A DNA stretch of 64,000 bases from Nakazawaea peltata (Eukaryota > Ascomycota > Pichiomycetes > Alaninales > Pachysolenaceae), in assembly GCA_001599355.1 (NCBI GenBank), contig BCGQ01000007.1:376620-440619 (forward strand), in the 5' to 3' direction. Below the pieces are notes generated by a model. The model did no database searches. It was not told the origin of the DNA and saw only the letters and a program-made list of their open reading frames with translations. The translations under genes were made by a program, and so were the position numbers. This document shows positions 56,547 through 64,000 of this stretch, one piece after another (positions within the stretch are counted from its first letter, which is position 1; each line of letters begins with the position of its first letter).

Positions 56547-58082
56547 ATGTCATCTGAAGAGTTTGAGAAAAAGGTGGATGTCGTGACTACGACTAGAACC
56601 ATTACCGATCACGAAGAAAAGGAAATTAGAGATAAGCTGTATGATATTTTGAAAGGACATATCGAAGACGAATTCTCTCCTGAAGAGGAGAAGGCTGTCT
56701 TGAGAAAGATCGACTGGAGAATTATGCCAATGCTTGTTATATTGTACGGTCTCAACTATGTTGATAAGCTGTGTTTGAGTTGGGGGGTTATGTTCAACTT
56801 GGAAGAGGATACTCATATTGATAGTGCTCAATATTCTTGGGTAGCTTCTATTTTCTACTTTGGATATTTGGCTCTGGAATATCCTGCTAATGTCTTAGTC
56901 CACAAGTTGCCTATTACCAAGATTCTTGTTGGTGTCTGTTTATCCTGGGCAGTTCTTATGCTTTGTCACATTGCCTGTACTAGTTTTGCAGGTTTGATGG
57001 TTGTGAGATTTTTGCTTGGTGTATCTGAACTGCCTGTTTCATCTGCCTGTACCTTATATATTGGTTCTTGGTACAGACAAAAGGAACAACCATTTAGATT
57101 CTTGGTCTTCAACTCTGGTCAAGGTGGGTTCTATATTCTTTTCAGTTTTATTACCTATGGATTAGGCCATGCTGCTGGTGCCTTAAGTCCTTGGAAGTAC
57201 ATTTATATTGTATTAGGTGTTTGTTCTGGGCTCGCAGGTATCGGGTTCTGGTTCTTGCCAGACTTACCAACTGAAGCCAAATTTTTGAACGAGAGAGAAA
57301 GGACTGTCGCTACAAAGAGAGTTGCCGAGAACATGATGGGTGTTAAGTCTACAGAGTGGAAATGGTACCAAGTTATCCATGCTCTTAAAGATGTCAAATT
57401 TTATTTACTTTTGATGTACATGTTCTTCAGTATGATTCCAAATGGTGGGTTATCCAATTTCAACACTTTGGTCATCAAGTCGTTTGACTTTGACCACTAC
57501 CAAACCATCTTGGTCGGTTTACCATCCTCTCTCTTCTCTGCCGGACAAATGTGGATCTGGGGGTTGGTAATTAACAGATACATCAAGAACAACAGAATCT
57601 TGGGTTTGACAATTCCTATGTGTATCGCCATCACAGGTATTTCTATTGTCTACGGAACTGAAGGCACTGGTGCCAACAAATGGGGTAGAGTATTCTCCTA
57701 CTGGATGATTAACTCTTATGCCGTCTGCTTTCCTTACACTTTGAATGTCATGGGTCAGAACAACGCTGGACACACAAAGAAGTCCTTTGTAAACGCTTGT
57801 ACTTTGGTTATCTATGCTGCTGCCAATATTATCGGACCATTCTGTTTCAAGGCTAGTGATGCCCCATTATACACCAATGCTTTGGCCACTATCATGGGAT
57901 GTTTCGCTGCTAGTATTGTTGTCGGTGTTTTGCTTGGTGTGCTTATCATCAGAGAGAACAGGATCAGAGATAAGAAGTATGGTAAGCCTCTGGAAGTCTC
58001 CGATATCAAATTGGAGGGTATTATTAACGGTTTGAAGGACAAGACCGACCTTGAAAACAAAAACTTCAGATACGTTTATTAA
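56547..58082 (+). CDS. DAL5-family anion:cation symporter (MFS)
   Basis: A plasma-membrane MFS carrier of the allantoate/nicotinate/biotin ACS group. Features are LRKIDWRIMPMLV before helix 1, YVDKLCLSWGVMFNLEEDTH, a first periplasmic loop with SQYSW-like AQYSWVASIFYFGYLALEYPAN, GVSELPVSSACTLYI, about 12 helices, FNSGQGG and the terminal tail KNFRYVY typical of Dal5-type proteins. 511 residues. The exact substrate (allantoate, ureidosuccinate, a sugar acid) cannot be read from sequence. Its last bases overlap the POL4 stop on the opposite strand. Confidence 0.88.
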   Translation: MSSEEFEKKVDVVTTTRTITDHEEKEIRDKLYDILKGHIEDEFSPEEEKAVLRKIDWRIMPMLVILYGLNYVDKLCLSWGVMFNLEEDTHIDSAQYSWVASIFYFGYLALEYPANVLVHKLPITKILVGVCLSWAVLMLCHIACTSFAGLMVVRFLLGVSELPVSSACTLYIGSWYRQKEQPFRFLVFNSGQGGFYILFSFITYGLGHAAGALSPWKYIYIVLGVCSGLAGIGFWFLPDLPTEAKFLNERERTVATKRVAENMMGVKSTEWKWYQVIHALKDVKFYLLLMYMFFSMIPNGGLSNFNTLVIKSFDFDHYQTILVGLPSSLFSAGQMWIWGLVINRYIKNNRILGLTIPMCIAITGISIVYGTEGTGANKWGRVFSYWMINSYAVCFPYTLNVMGQNNAGHTKKSFVNACTLVIYAAANIIGPFCFKASDAPLYTNALATIMGCFAASIVVGVLLGVLIIRENRIRDKKYGKPLEVSDIKLEGIINGLKDKTDLENKNFRYVY

Positions 58083-59572
58083 AATCCTATGTTTCTTTCT
58101 GTTGGATCTGTGTAGGGTAAACCTAAGTTCTCGAGAATCTTTGCTTCGTCAAAACTTTCAATAAGAGTCATTTTGTTATTTGAAGTGTCAAATAGGCCCT
58201 TGTCACTTAGCTTGTATCCCTTATTAGCCAGCAATTGACGTATATTACGATTAAAAATATCATTCCCTGTAAAATATAGAAGCAGTGATCCACGACTTCT
58301 CCAAAGAGAACATAAAATATCGACCCTGCGACATTTCTTATTAGGAAGCCTACAACCACCGTAAAACTTCCTCTTTGAGTCTACTAATGTACATTCTACG
58401 TAATCCTTTGTTGACTTGACCAAATCTTGTAAGAGTTGGCTCAAATACTTGGAGTCATTACAATCTTTCTTGGTCAACAAGAAGTCAACGTCTCCACATA
58501 ACTTTGCTCCTCGGCGATATGATCCCATACCGATAATCTCCAGCAGAGAATCCAATTTTGAGAGGCATTTAGAGATGTAGTTAATATGCTCTTCCACTTC
58601 CTCTCGTGGTATCTTCTCATTCCAATCGTCAAAATACTTCAATCCCAATTTGACACTTTCCGGGAGCTTTTTGATCAATCTTAACTCGTCTAAAGTACGA
58701 TAACCTTGATCGTACCAATTCTTGGCCATATGAGGGCCGACTCCATGAATAGAAGTGAATAATTTTAGTACCTGTAATTTTGGATCGTTTTTAATAGTCT
58801 CAAACAGAGATAAATGCCCAGTCTTATGTATTTCCTCAATTTTCGACAGTAATCGTTTCCCGATATATGGTAATTTAATTGCATCTTCATACTTTGTAAG
58901 AGGGTAATCGAGGCCACGAATTGTCTGAATGGCTCTTGAATAATTCAAGTATTTGAAATCTTCGGTGTGCCTATATTCTGAGGCCATCTTCTCAAAATAG
59001 TCAATGATTGCTTGGTTAGGGTTAGCGGAAGAGGTTGTTGGTTGGTCAGTTTCCGATTCTTCAGTCTCAGTACTGAAATCTGAATCCAATTGAGTCTCAT
59101 TAGTTATCTCAGTATCAGTTCCCTCGCTTTCTGTTTCAGAATAGCCTTGTTCTGTTGATGTACTAGACAAAGCATGTATTATTGCAGCACTGGCTTCGAG
59201 TCTATAATCTTTTATGGGCTGTATCTCGTTCTTAGTGATAGAATCCGAAGCCCAACTCATATTCAATATTGGATAATTCACAGTCAAGGGTGTGCCTTTA
59301 TTATGATACAGCAGTTCGAGGGCCAGCCTCAGTCTCTGGGCATCTTTCTTAACACTCGAATCCATTATAATGTATCGAAGTGTTGTAGATTCAGCATTGT
59401 CTTCCTTCTCTTCAACAGTGTACTTCACATTTGCTCCATGTTTCCTATACAAAGAGACCCTGTATCTAGCAGCAGCAGTAGTTGGCTTCGGTACAACTAT
59501 AAGAGTTATCCCCAGAAGGAGTTTCTGAGGCTTCGAGGTACTTCTAGCCAGTTTAGGTTGTTTCTTCACCAT
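58079..59572 (-). CDS. POL4: DNA polymerase IV (family X, Pol lambda type)
   Basis: A gap-filling polymerase of non-homologous end joining. The 497-residue protein has a divergent N-terminal BRCT-like segment (about 1-110), an acidic Ser/Glu/Thr linker (about 140-185), then the 8-kDa and fingers domains: helix-hairpin-helix regions with LPYIGKRLLSKIEEI and SIHGVGPHMAKNWYDQG. In the palm, GDVDFLL supplies the metal Asp361 and Asp363 and RRVDIL the third Asp. FYTG-type LLYFTGN completes the dNTP site. The coding sequence overlaps the DAL5-like gene by four bases at its 3' end. Confidence 0.93.
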   Translation of the reverse strand: MVKKQPKLARSTSKPQKLLLGITLIVVPKPTTAAARYRVSLYRKHGANVKYTVEEKEDNAESTTLRYIIMDSSVKKDAQRLRLALELLYHNKGTPLTVNYPILNMSWASDSITKNEIQPIKDYRLEASAAIIHALSSTSTEQGYSETESEGTDTEITNETQLDSDFSTETEESETDQPTTSSANPNQAIIDYFEKMASEYRHTEDFKYLNYSRAIQTIRGLDYPLTKYEDAIKLPYIGKRLLSKIEEIHKTGHLSLFETIKNDPKLQVLKLFTSIHGVGPHMAKNWYDQGYRTLDELRLIKKLPESVKLGLKYFDDWNEKIPREEVEEHINYISKCLSKLDSLLEIIGMGSYRRGAKLCGDVDFLLTKKDCNDSKYLSQLLQDLVKSTKDYVECTLVDSKRKFYGGCRLPNKKCRRVDILCSLWRSRGSLLLYFTGNDIFNRNIRQLLANKGYKLSDKGLFDTSNNKMTLIESFDEAKILENLGLPYTDPTERNIGF

Positions 59573-60213
59573 ATTGTTACCATCTGAGTACTCAATCTCA
59601 ATTCCTTACCCTTAGTTGCCATTGATCACCTTATCTAATCTTAGCAAATAATCAATCCGCTCAAATTGAGTGATGAGCTTATTGTTAGCGCAGGGCTTTA
59701 GACGATCGGAATGAGAAGGATCGGAATTGAAGAAACACAGTTGTAGAGAGTGAATTTTTTCGTATTAGCGTGTGAATTAGTGTGTGAATCAGTTAATTGA
59801 TAAATTAATATTAATTGATAAACATCAGGTCAGATAGTTGAAGATCGTAAATGGCGGTGAAATAATAGTTAATATGAAGGGTATTGAAGACATCTCATGC
59901 CATTGAACATGGTCAAATCGTAATAGACAACTTCGATCATAACTGGTCTCTTCCCCCAATCTACTTCTGTCTATCTACCTCTATCAACCCCCTTCCCCCT
60001 CCGCCTCTACTGCCCTCCCACCCTACCTCCCCTTATATTCCCCCCCCATAATTATCACACTATCTACCGTATTGATCCTATTGTTTCGCGCGTCACTAGC
60101 AGCAACCCAACCCTTTTTAACGCACAAAGGGGGTTATTTTTCTCTCCTTATTTTTTTAAGAGCAGCCCGAGCAGCACGTATAGTAATACTTTTGAAATAC
60201 ACAACAAGAGGTC
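59573..60213. other. Divergent promoter region with a polypyrimidine tract
   Basis: About 640 bases between the POL4 start and the CBM48 gene. From 59988 to 60047 the + strand is C-rich with C5, C5, C3, C3, C3, C4 and C8 runs, i.e. a potential G-quadruplex on the minus strand. No gene is seen. Confidence 0.5.
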
Positions 60214-60786
60214 ATGAATATCATCACGTTCCCTCATGATCCCGAAACTACTCGGTCAGTTCAAGTAGCTGGATCATTTTCAGAGTGGAAACCTCTCGAT
60301 ATGCATTTTGATGCCGACACCAATAAATGGGTTTTCGATTTGGATCATCATTTGGAAAACACCGATAATAATGACACCACATTTATGTATAAATTCATAT
60401 TGAATGGTGACGATTGGTGTTGTAATATTTTGGAGCCAATAGTTAAGGATGAGTCAGGTTTTGAAAATAATACCATCACTTTACAAGAAGAGGTGTCTCC
60501 GGCAAGTTCCATTACTTCTGATGCAGGTCTGAAAACAGCTGCGTCTGAACCTGAGCCAGAAGCTGATGAGCTGCAAGACGATGAACCAGAAGATGATGAA
60601 CCAGAATACGATGGCCAAACTCAAGAAATCGATGATTCTGCTGCTGCCGAACAAGTAGCCGGATTTTTGGGCATTTTCCAATGGCTTTGGCAATTAATCT
60701 TATTAAGAATTTTCGGTGTCGATGTCGACAAAGGCCAAAATCAAATTCCGGATACTACGGACCAGATTTCAAATAGTGCAAATTAA
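60214..60786 (+). CDS. Small CBM48 (AMPK-type glycogen-binding fold) protein, Mdg1/Crp1-like
   Basis: A 190-residue protein starting directly with an E-set/CBM48 module (about 2-90): TRSVQVAGSFSEWKPLDM, the conserved W-x-F of strand 4, and YKFILNGDDW. This matches the N-terminal domain of Mdg1/Crp1 and of AMPK beta. An acidic Glu/Asp/Pro repeat follows (about 110-143), then a hydrophobic amphipathic segment (about 150-169, FLGIFQWLWQLILL) that could be a membrane anchor, and a short polar tail. S. cerevisiae Mdg1 and Crp1 are longer (366 and 465 residues), so this is a reduced or separate family member. Function is uncertain. Confidence 0.7.
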   Translation: MNIITFPHDPETTRSVQVAGSFSEWKPLDMHFDADTNKWVFDLDHHLENTDNNDTTFMYKFILNGDDWCCNILEPIVKDESGFENNTITLQEEVSPASSITSDAGLKTAASEPEPEADELQDDEPEDDEPEYDGQTQEIDDSAAAEQVAGFLGIFQWLWQLILLRIFGVDVDKGQNQIPDTTDQISNSAN

Positions 60787-60802
60787 TTGATTTTATATAT
60801 TT

Positions 60803-62389
60803 CTATTTACCGAATTTTTTCAATTCTAAGTATCGGAGAGGAGGATAAGTGACACTGACAAAAGCCATCGACAACCACATCCCTAAGTCACCTCCATATT
60901 CTCCGAAATGTGCAGCAATTGGTCCTATATAATACACTTGCAGCATTCCCATCACGGCACCGACAACTCCGCACAAAAATGCTACAGTTGACAGAAGACC
61001 GTAGGTCAACCGGGAGAAATCATTCCAAATCAGGAAGTTGTAGTACGAGCCAGTGTTATTTGGCACCGGATCACCATCCTGGAATTCTTTTGTGTATAAA
61101 TGTATAGCCCATCTTTGTCTAAAAATGGTATTTTCTTCAACAAGCATAGTGAAATACATAGAGAACCAGTAACCTAACATTGGTAAGAAATTACCCAAGA
61201 TAACAGAGAATTTGTTACGGCCAACCAACGAACAGACTAAGGTCACCAGCATGATGAATAACAGTAATAACCAACGAGGCGCCTTATCCAACCTGATACC
61301 AGCAAGCTGAATACCAAACAGAGATGAGTATGTGTTGACGATATTGTTGGAGATCAATGATAACCACATCACCATTAATAAAAATTTACCACCGGCACCC
61401 CACTTGTCAAATACCTTCATTAATAAAGCACCGAGTCCTCCTGATTCGTACAGATCGTACCAAGGTTCATAACTCAAAGCGACATTCAGGATCATAATCG
61501 ACACTACAGCTCCGAAAGTACTTGGAATAGTAATAGCAGCAAATGTCAAGAAGTAGATGTAGACGGGAGAGGTGTTTTCTGGGAATACCACGTAGTAATC
61601 TGAAGCCAAACTACCCCAAGTCAGAGTCACAGAGTAACATAAGGTGAAATAACTAAGATAGTCACCTTTAACAGTCAACTTATCACCGAAAGAAACAGAA
61701 TCTGTGAACTGGGATAACTCAGGACCTGCACATGCATATAATAAAATTAAAGCAATAAGAACAGGAATGGCAAGGAACAGTTCCAGACGTAAAACGTGAG
61801 TGATACCAAACACCGATACAAGGAAAGTGACGACATTGATAATAACAATACCAATTTCAATTGGCACTTTACCGTTACTTACTGCAGTCAAGATCTGGCC
61901 ACCAAGGACACAGTTGGTAATACTCCAGCCCATTAATCCGACAATGACAACGAGTGATACAAATTTGATGAACCAGTACCCGAACAAAAATCTAGCCCCC
62001 ACCATTTGTCTCAATCCAGATTTAGGACCCATAGTGGCACAGTACAGCAGGATAGCACAACCCAAAGTAAGCAGCACTATACCACATACCATAGAGTCTT
62101 TGAAACCAAGGCCGAAAACCAATGGGCCCAAAAAGAAGGACGACATAGATGTTAATCCACCACATCCACTTAACCACAATCCAAGAACTGATAAAGTAGC
62201 TCTCCAAATAGAAGGAGCTCTTTCATTTGGTAAAAGACGGTCTATACCTCTTGTCTCGGCTCCAAAAGAGTCCAAAAGATCTGACACTCTTTGTAAAGAG
62301 CCTAAAAATCCGGACTTGCGTTGAGGTCCATCGACCACCAGGGTCTCGATGACAGATTCTTTTTCAGAGTCAGAGTAGTACTTGGTCAT
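60803..62389 (-). CDS. Purine-cytosine permease (NCS1 family, Fcy2-like)
   Basis: A proton symporter of the plasma membrane for cytosine, adenine, guanine or related bases. The N-terminus carries AETRGIDRLLPNER, the family signature E-x-R-G-I-x-R-x-x-x-x-E-R, before helix 1. GPKSGLRQMVGARFLFGYW marks helices 2-3. Twelve hydrophobic segments are seen, and 528 residues is normal. A TATA-type CTTATATA at 62446-62453 lies 57 bases upstream. The promoter has a repeated CAAATCTGATA element. Fcy2, Fcy21 and Fcy22 cannot be separated by eye. Confidence 0.9.
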   Translation of the reverse strand: MTKYYSDSEKESVIETLVVDGPQRKSGFLGSLQRVSDLLDSFGAETRGIDRLLPNERAPSIWRATLSVLGLWLSGCGGLTSMSSFFLGPLVFGLGFKDSMVCGIVLLTLGCAILLYCATMGPKSGLRQMVGARFLFGYWFIKFVSLVVIVGLMGWSITNCVLGGQILTAVSNGKVPIEIGIVIINVVTFLVSVFGITHVLRLELFLAIPVLIALILLYACAGPELSQFTDSVSFGDKLTVKGDYLSYFTLCYSVTLTWGSLASDYYVVFPENTSPVYIYFLTFAAITIPSTFGAVVSIMILNVALSYEPWYDLYESGGLGALLMKVFDKWGAGGKFLLMVMWLSLISNNIVNTYSSLFGIQLAGIRLDKAPRWLLLLFIMLVTLVCSLVGRNKFSVILGNFLPMLGYWFSMYFTMLVEENTIFRQRWAIHLYTKEFQDGDPVPNNTGSYYNFLIWNDFSRLTYGLLSTVAFLCGVVGAVMGMLQVYYIGPIAAHFGEYGGDLGMWLSMAFVSVTYPPLRYLELKKFGK

Positions 62390-62445
62390 TTTGCTTGATA
62401 ATACTACTTTACAGATTCTATACCAGGCCAGCTGAATTGTAGACT

Positions 62446-62784
62446 CTTATATATTTAACTCTGTTCATAAGAATAAGTGAATTGTTGAATAAAGGGTCTA
62501 ATGAATAACCCCTCAGGTTAAACCTTTCAAATCCGATATTCTGGTGCAAAAAAACTCTCAAAACAGAATAAATATCGGTTCATGTAGTCTTGTGCTCGAG
62601 TTAAGCGTGTGCAGCTCTTTCATATCTGATGTTTTATCAGATTTGGTCGTCTACAAAAGAAAAGAGCGAGAAAAAAAAAGAGTCAAACCGGATTTGAAAA
62701 TAAGATGGCCTATCTGAAGAAAAAAGGCTAAGCATCTCATCAGTTTTGACACTACCAGTTTAGCGATATCTCTCAAATCTGATA
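62446..62784 (-). promoter_or_regulatory. FCY2-like promoter with repeated CAAATCYGATA motif
   Basis: The 11-base motif CAAATCYGATA occurs at 62528-62538, on the other strand at 62635-62645, and at 62774-62784. ATCTGAT at 62624-62630 and ATCAGAT at 62636-62642 form an inverted pair, and TATCTGA recurs near 62711. All lie within 400 bases upstream of the permease start, with the TATA box at 62446-62453. Base-responsive regulators are known for purine permeases in fungi, but the identity here is unknown. Confidence 0.5.
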
Positions 62785-62859
62785 CCCGCCTACTAAAGAT
62801 TGGCGCAAATAGCCGGAAAGGTGAATTATTCTATTAAAATCTAACTATTAAACTAAACC

Positions 62860-64000
62860 CTATTGACACTTGGCAATAATGGAGTTTAAGATTGTATCAG
62901 TCTTGGAGTTTTGATCAACACTCAAATATGTCTTGAGATGCGTCACAAAACGGTTAGCCAACTCCGTCTTATCAATGCCTTTCGTCTTCAACTTGTAGGC
63001 CATGAATTTATTGACACTCAACTTCAAGTCGTCTACAAATGACTCATTATTGATATCCTTACTGTATCTTAACGGTAAAGTGATGTCTAAGATAATGACA
63101 TCCAAGCTTTGTGGACCCTCATGCAATAATTTAGAAATCACATGCGATGACAAATAGTCTCTGTCTAAAGCTTCAAATTGGTCGATGACATTCATGAATT
63201 TGGTAGATATATCCAAGTAATTTTCTAAAGTTTGCTGCTTCTCATCCTTTAATAAGGTAGATAACAGGATATCGTAGACCATCAAGGCCACATCACCCTT
63301 CAAGGCAGGGTTAGACTCTGGGTTACCTAAAACGTTTATATCAGCCTCTGGTAACTTATGCAATTCGGTTTTCATATCTTCGGAGTCAGGCAAGATGATC
63401 TCATCGGCATCAAAGTCGGCATCGGCGTCTGCCTCTCCTCCAGCTTTCTTAGTTTCTGGTTCTTTGTCTTGGTACTCCAATTGCTGTTTTTCAGTGATAA
63501 GTCCTAAGATCTTTCTTCTCAGCAATAATCTGGAAATGTATGAAAGCTCAAATTTGAAGTAATTTAACCATAAATCGACACTTTCACCATTGAATCTCAA
63601 ACCTTTCTGTAATAAAACTCTAGCTCCTTTAGCATTACCATGTTGTTCAAATTCATAATTCAGAGCACTTATCCAGACATCGATGTTTCTTGGTAATAAT
63701 TGTAATAATCTCGTATATGTCTTGTAAACCACCTTGATGGCACCTTGCTTCTTTGCAAATCTCAAATACAGTTGCCAAATGCTCAAATCTTTAGGGAATC
63801 TTCTAGTGGCTCTCTCGTATATAAATAGAACACGTCTAGTCCCACTCCAATCAGATACAGAAGGTTTTGTGTCAATCAAACCCACACGGTTCAATCTATT
63901 GTATCTCTTCTTTCTTAACTTCTCCAAATTCATTTCAAAATCACAATATCTCAAGAAATCTCTGCTCTTTGCACCTCTTCCGGTGATACGATGCTCGAAA
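62860..64000 (-). CDS. UTP6: U3 snoRNP component Utp6 (partial, N-terminus beyond right edge)
   Basis: A small-subunit-processome protein for 18S rRNA maturation in the nucleolus. At least 379 C-terminal codons are present; the frame stays open to base 64000. It contains HAT-type helical repeats (WQLYLRFAKK, LPRNIDVWISALNYE and ARVLLQKGLRFNGESVDLWL). FEHRITGRGAKSRDFLRY and YEMNLEKLR-like sequence at the edge and PEADINVLGNPESNPALKGD in the middle match Utp6 closely. An acidic insertion (about 60 residues) separates the repeats from the C-terminal part. Its start and promoter are outside the window. Confidence 0.92.
   Translation of the reverse strand, partial: FEHRITGRGAKSRDFLRYCDFEMNLEKLRKKRYNRLNRVGLIDTKPSVSDWSGTRRVLFIYERATRRFPKDLSIWQLYLRFAKKQGAIKVVYKTYTRLLQLLPRNIDVWISALNYEFEQHGNAKGARVLLQKGLRFNGESVDLWLNYFKFELSYISRLLLRRKILGLITEKQQLEYQDKEPETKKAGGEADADADFDADEIILPDSEDMKTELHKLPEADINVLGNPESNPALKGDVALMVYDILLSTLLKDEKQQTLENYLDISTKFMNVIDQFEALDRDYLSSHVISKLLHEGPQSLDVIILDITLPLRYSKDINNESFVDDLKLSVNKFMAYKLKTKGIDKTELANRFVTHLKTYLSVDQNSKTDTILNSIIAKCQ

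Noticed and set aside
61800-62324. 174-codon + strand frame inside the FCY2-like permease
   Set aside because: Antisense to conserved membrane helices of a clear family member; the Thr/Pro/Ile composition is what antisense of helices gives.
1-64000. CTG read as serine (CUG-Ser clades) instead of alanine
   Set aside because: The diagnostic positions have alanine, not serine, as the family residue, for example RHEAAEALG and QEDAEEF.
1-64000. Transposons, LTR fragments or virus-derived genes
   Set aside because: No reverse transcriptase, integrase, transposase, capsid-like frame or long terminal repeat was seen.

Overview
This is a nuclear segment from a budding yeast (Saccharomycotina). It is compact, AT-rich and packed with single-exon genes. 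The few introns carry a GT donor and a TACTAAC-type branch point, and there is a full set of recognisable yeast orthologues (LIA1, RPA12, CCT5, UBP3, TGL1, GUP1, DOP1, CFT2, DOT1, FBP1, UTP6 and others). The most informative property is the genetic code. At conserved positions in at least seven unrelated proteins, CTG falls where the family has alanine, not leucine: for example RHE-CTG-CTG-E-CTG in deoxyhypusine hydroxylase and QGS-CTG in the TGL1 nucleophile elbow. This places the organism in the CUG-Ala yeasts (Pachysolen, Peterozyma, Nakazawaea). Every protein described here should be read with CTG = Ala. A probable complex I subunit (NDUFS5 type) shows the species keeps respiratory complex I.

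Layout. 1-13.2 kb: tail of an unidentified gene, a WSC cell-wall stress sensor, USB1, a possible small spliced gene, LIA1, RPA12, CCT5, a small PY-motif protein, the proteasome chaperone ADD66, the spliced gene EMC3, then about 2 kb without a gene. 13.2-25.1 kb: a SED1-like GPI cell-wall protein, UBP3, a SHU2-like SWIM protein, a class I aminotransferase, the steryl ester hydrolase TGL1, a possible 63-residue gene, a single-pass (probably mitochondrial) protein, GUP1 and LCL3. 25.1-38.5 kb: spliced MMS2, SOM1, PCM1, a short-chain dehydrogenase, a siderophore transporter, an oligopeptide transporter and a GH85 endo-beta-N-acetylglucosaminidase. 38.9-51.5 kb: DOP1, MTQ2, five-exon RUB1, CFT2, an NDUFS5-like subunit, VPS37 and DOT1. 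51.5-64 kb: FBP1, MCH1, a KduD-like dehydrogenase beside a DAL5-like transporter with GATA sites between them, POL4, a CBM48 protein, an FCY2-like permease, and UTP6 running off the right edge.

The genes are mostly unlinked housekeeping functions, as is usual in yeast. Possible functional neighbourhoods are the siderophore and peptide transporters (nutrient uptake, 29.7-35.1 kb) and the dehydrogenase plus DAL5-type anion transporter (55.1-58.1 kb). No rRNA, tRNA, CRISPR array, transposon or virus-like element was recognised by eye. Non-coding structure worth attention: a hairpin/AATAAA array between CFT2 and the NDUFS5 gene, a perfect 12-bp hairpin over the stop codon of the KduD-like gene, a repeated operator-like motif upstream of the FCY2-like gene, several G-run tracts, and PAC/RRPE motifs in front of RPA12 and LIA1.
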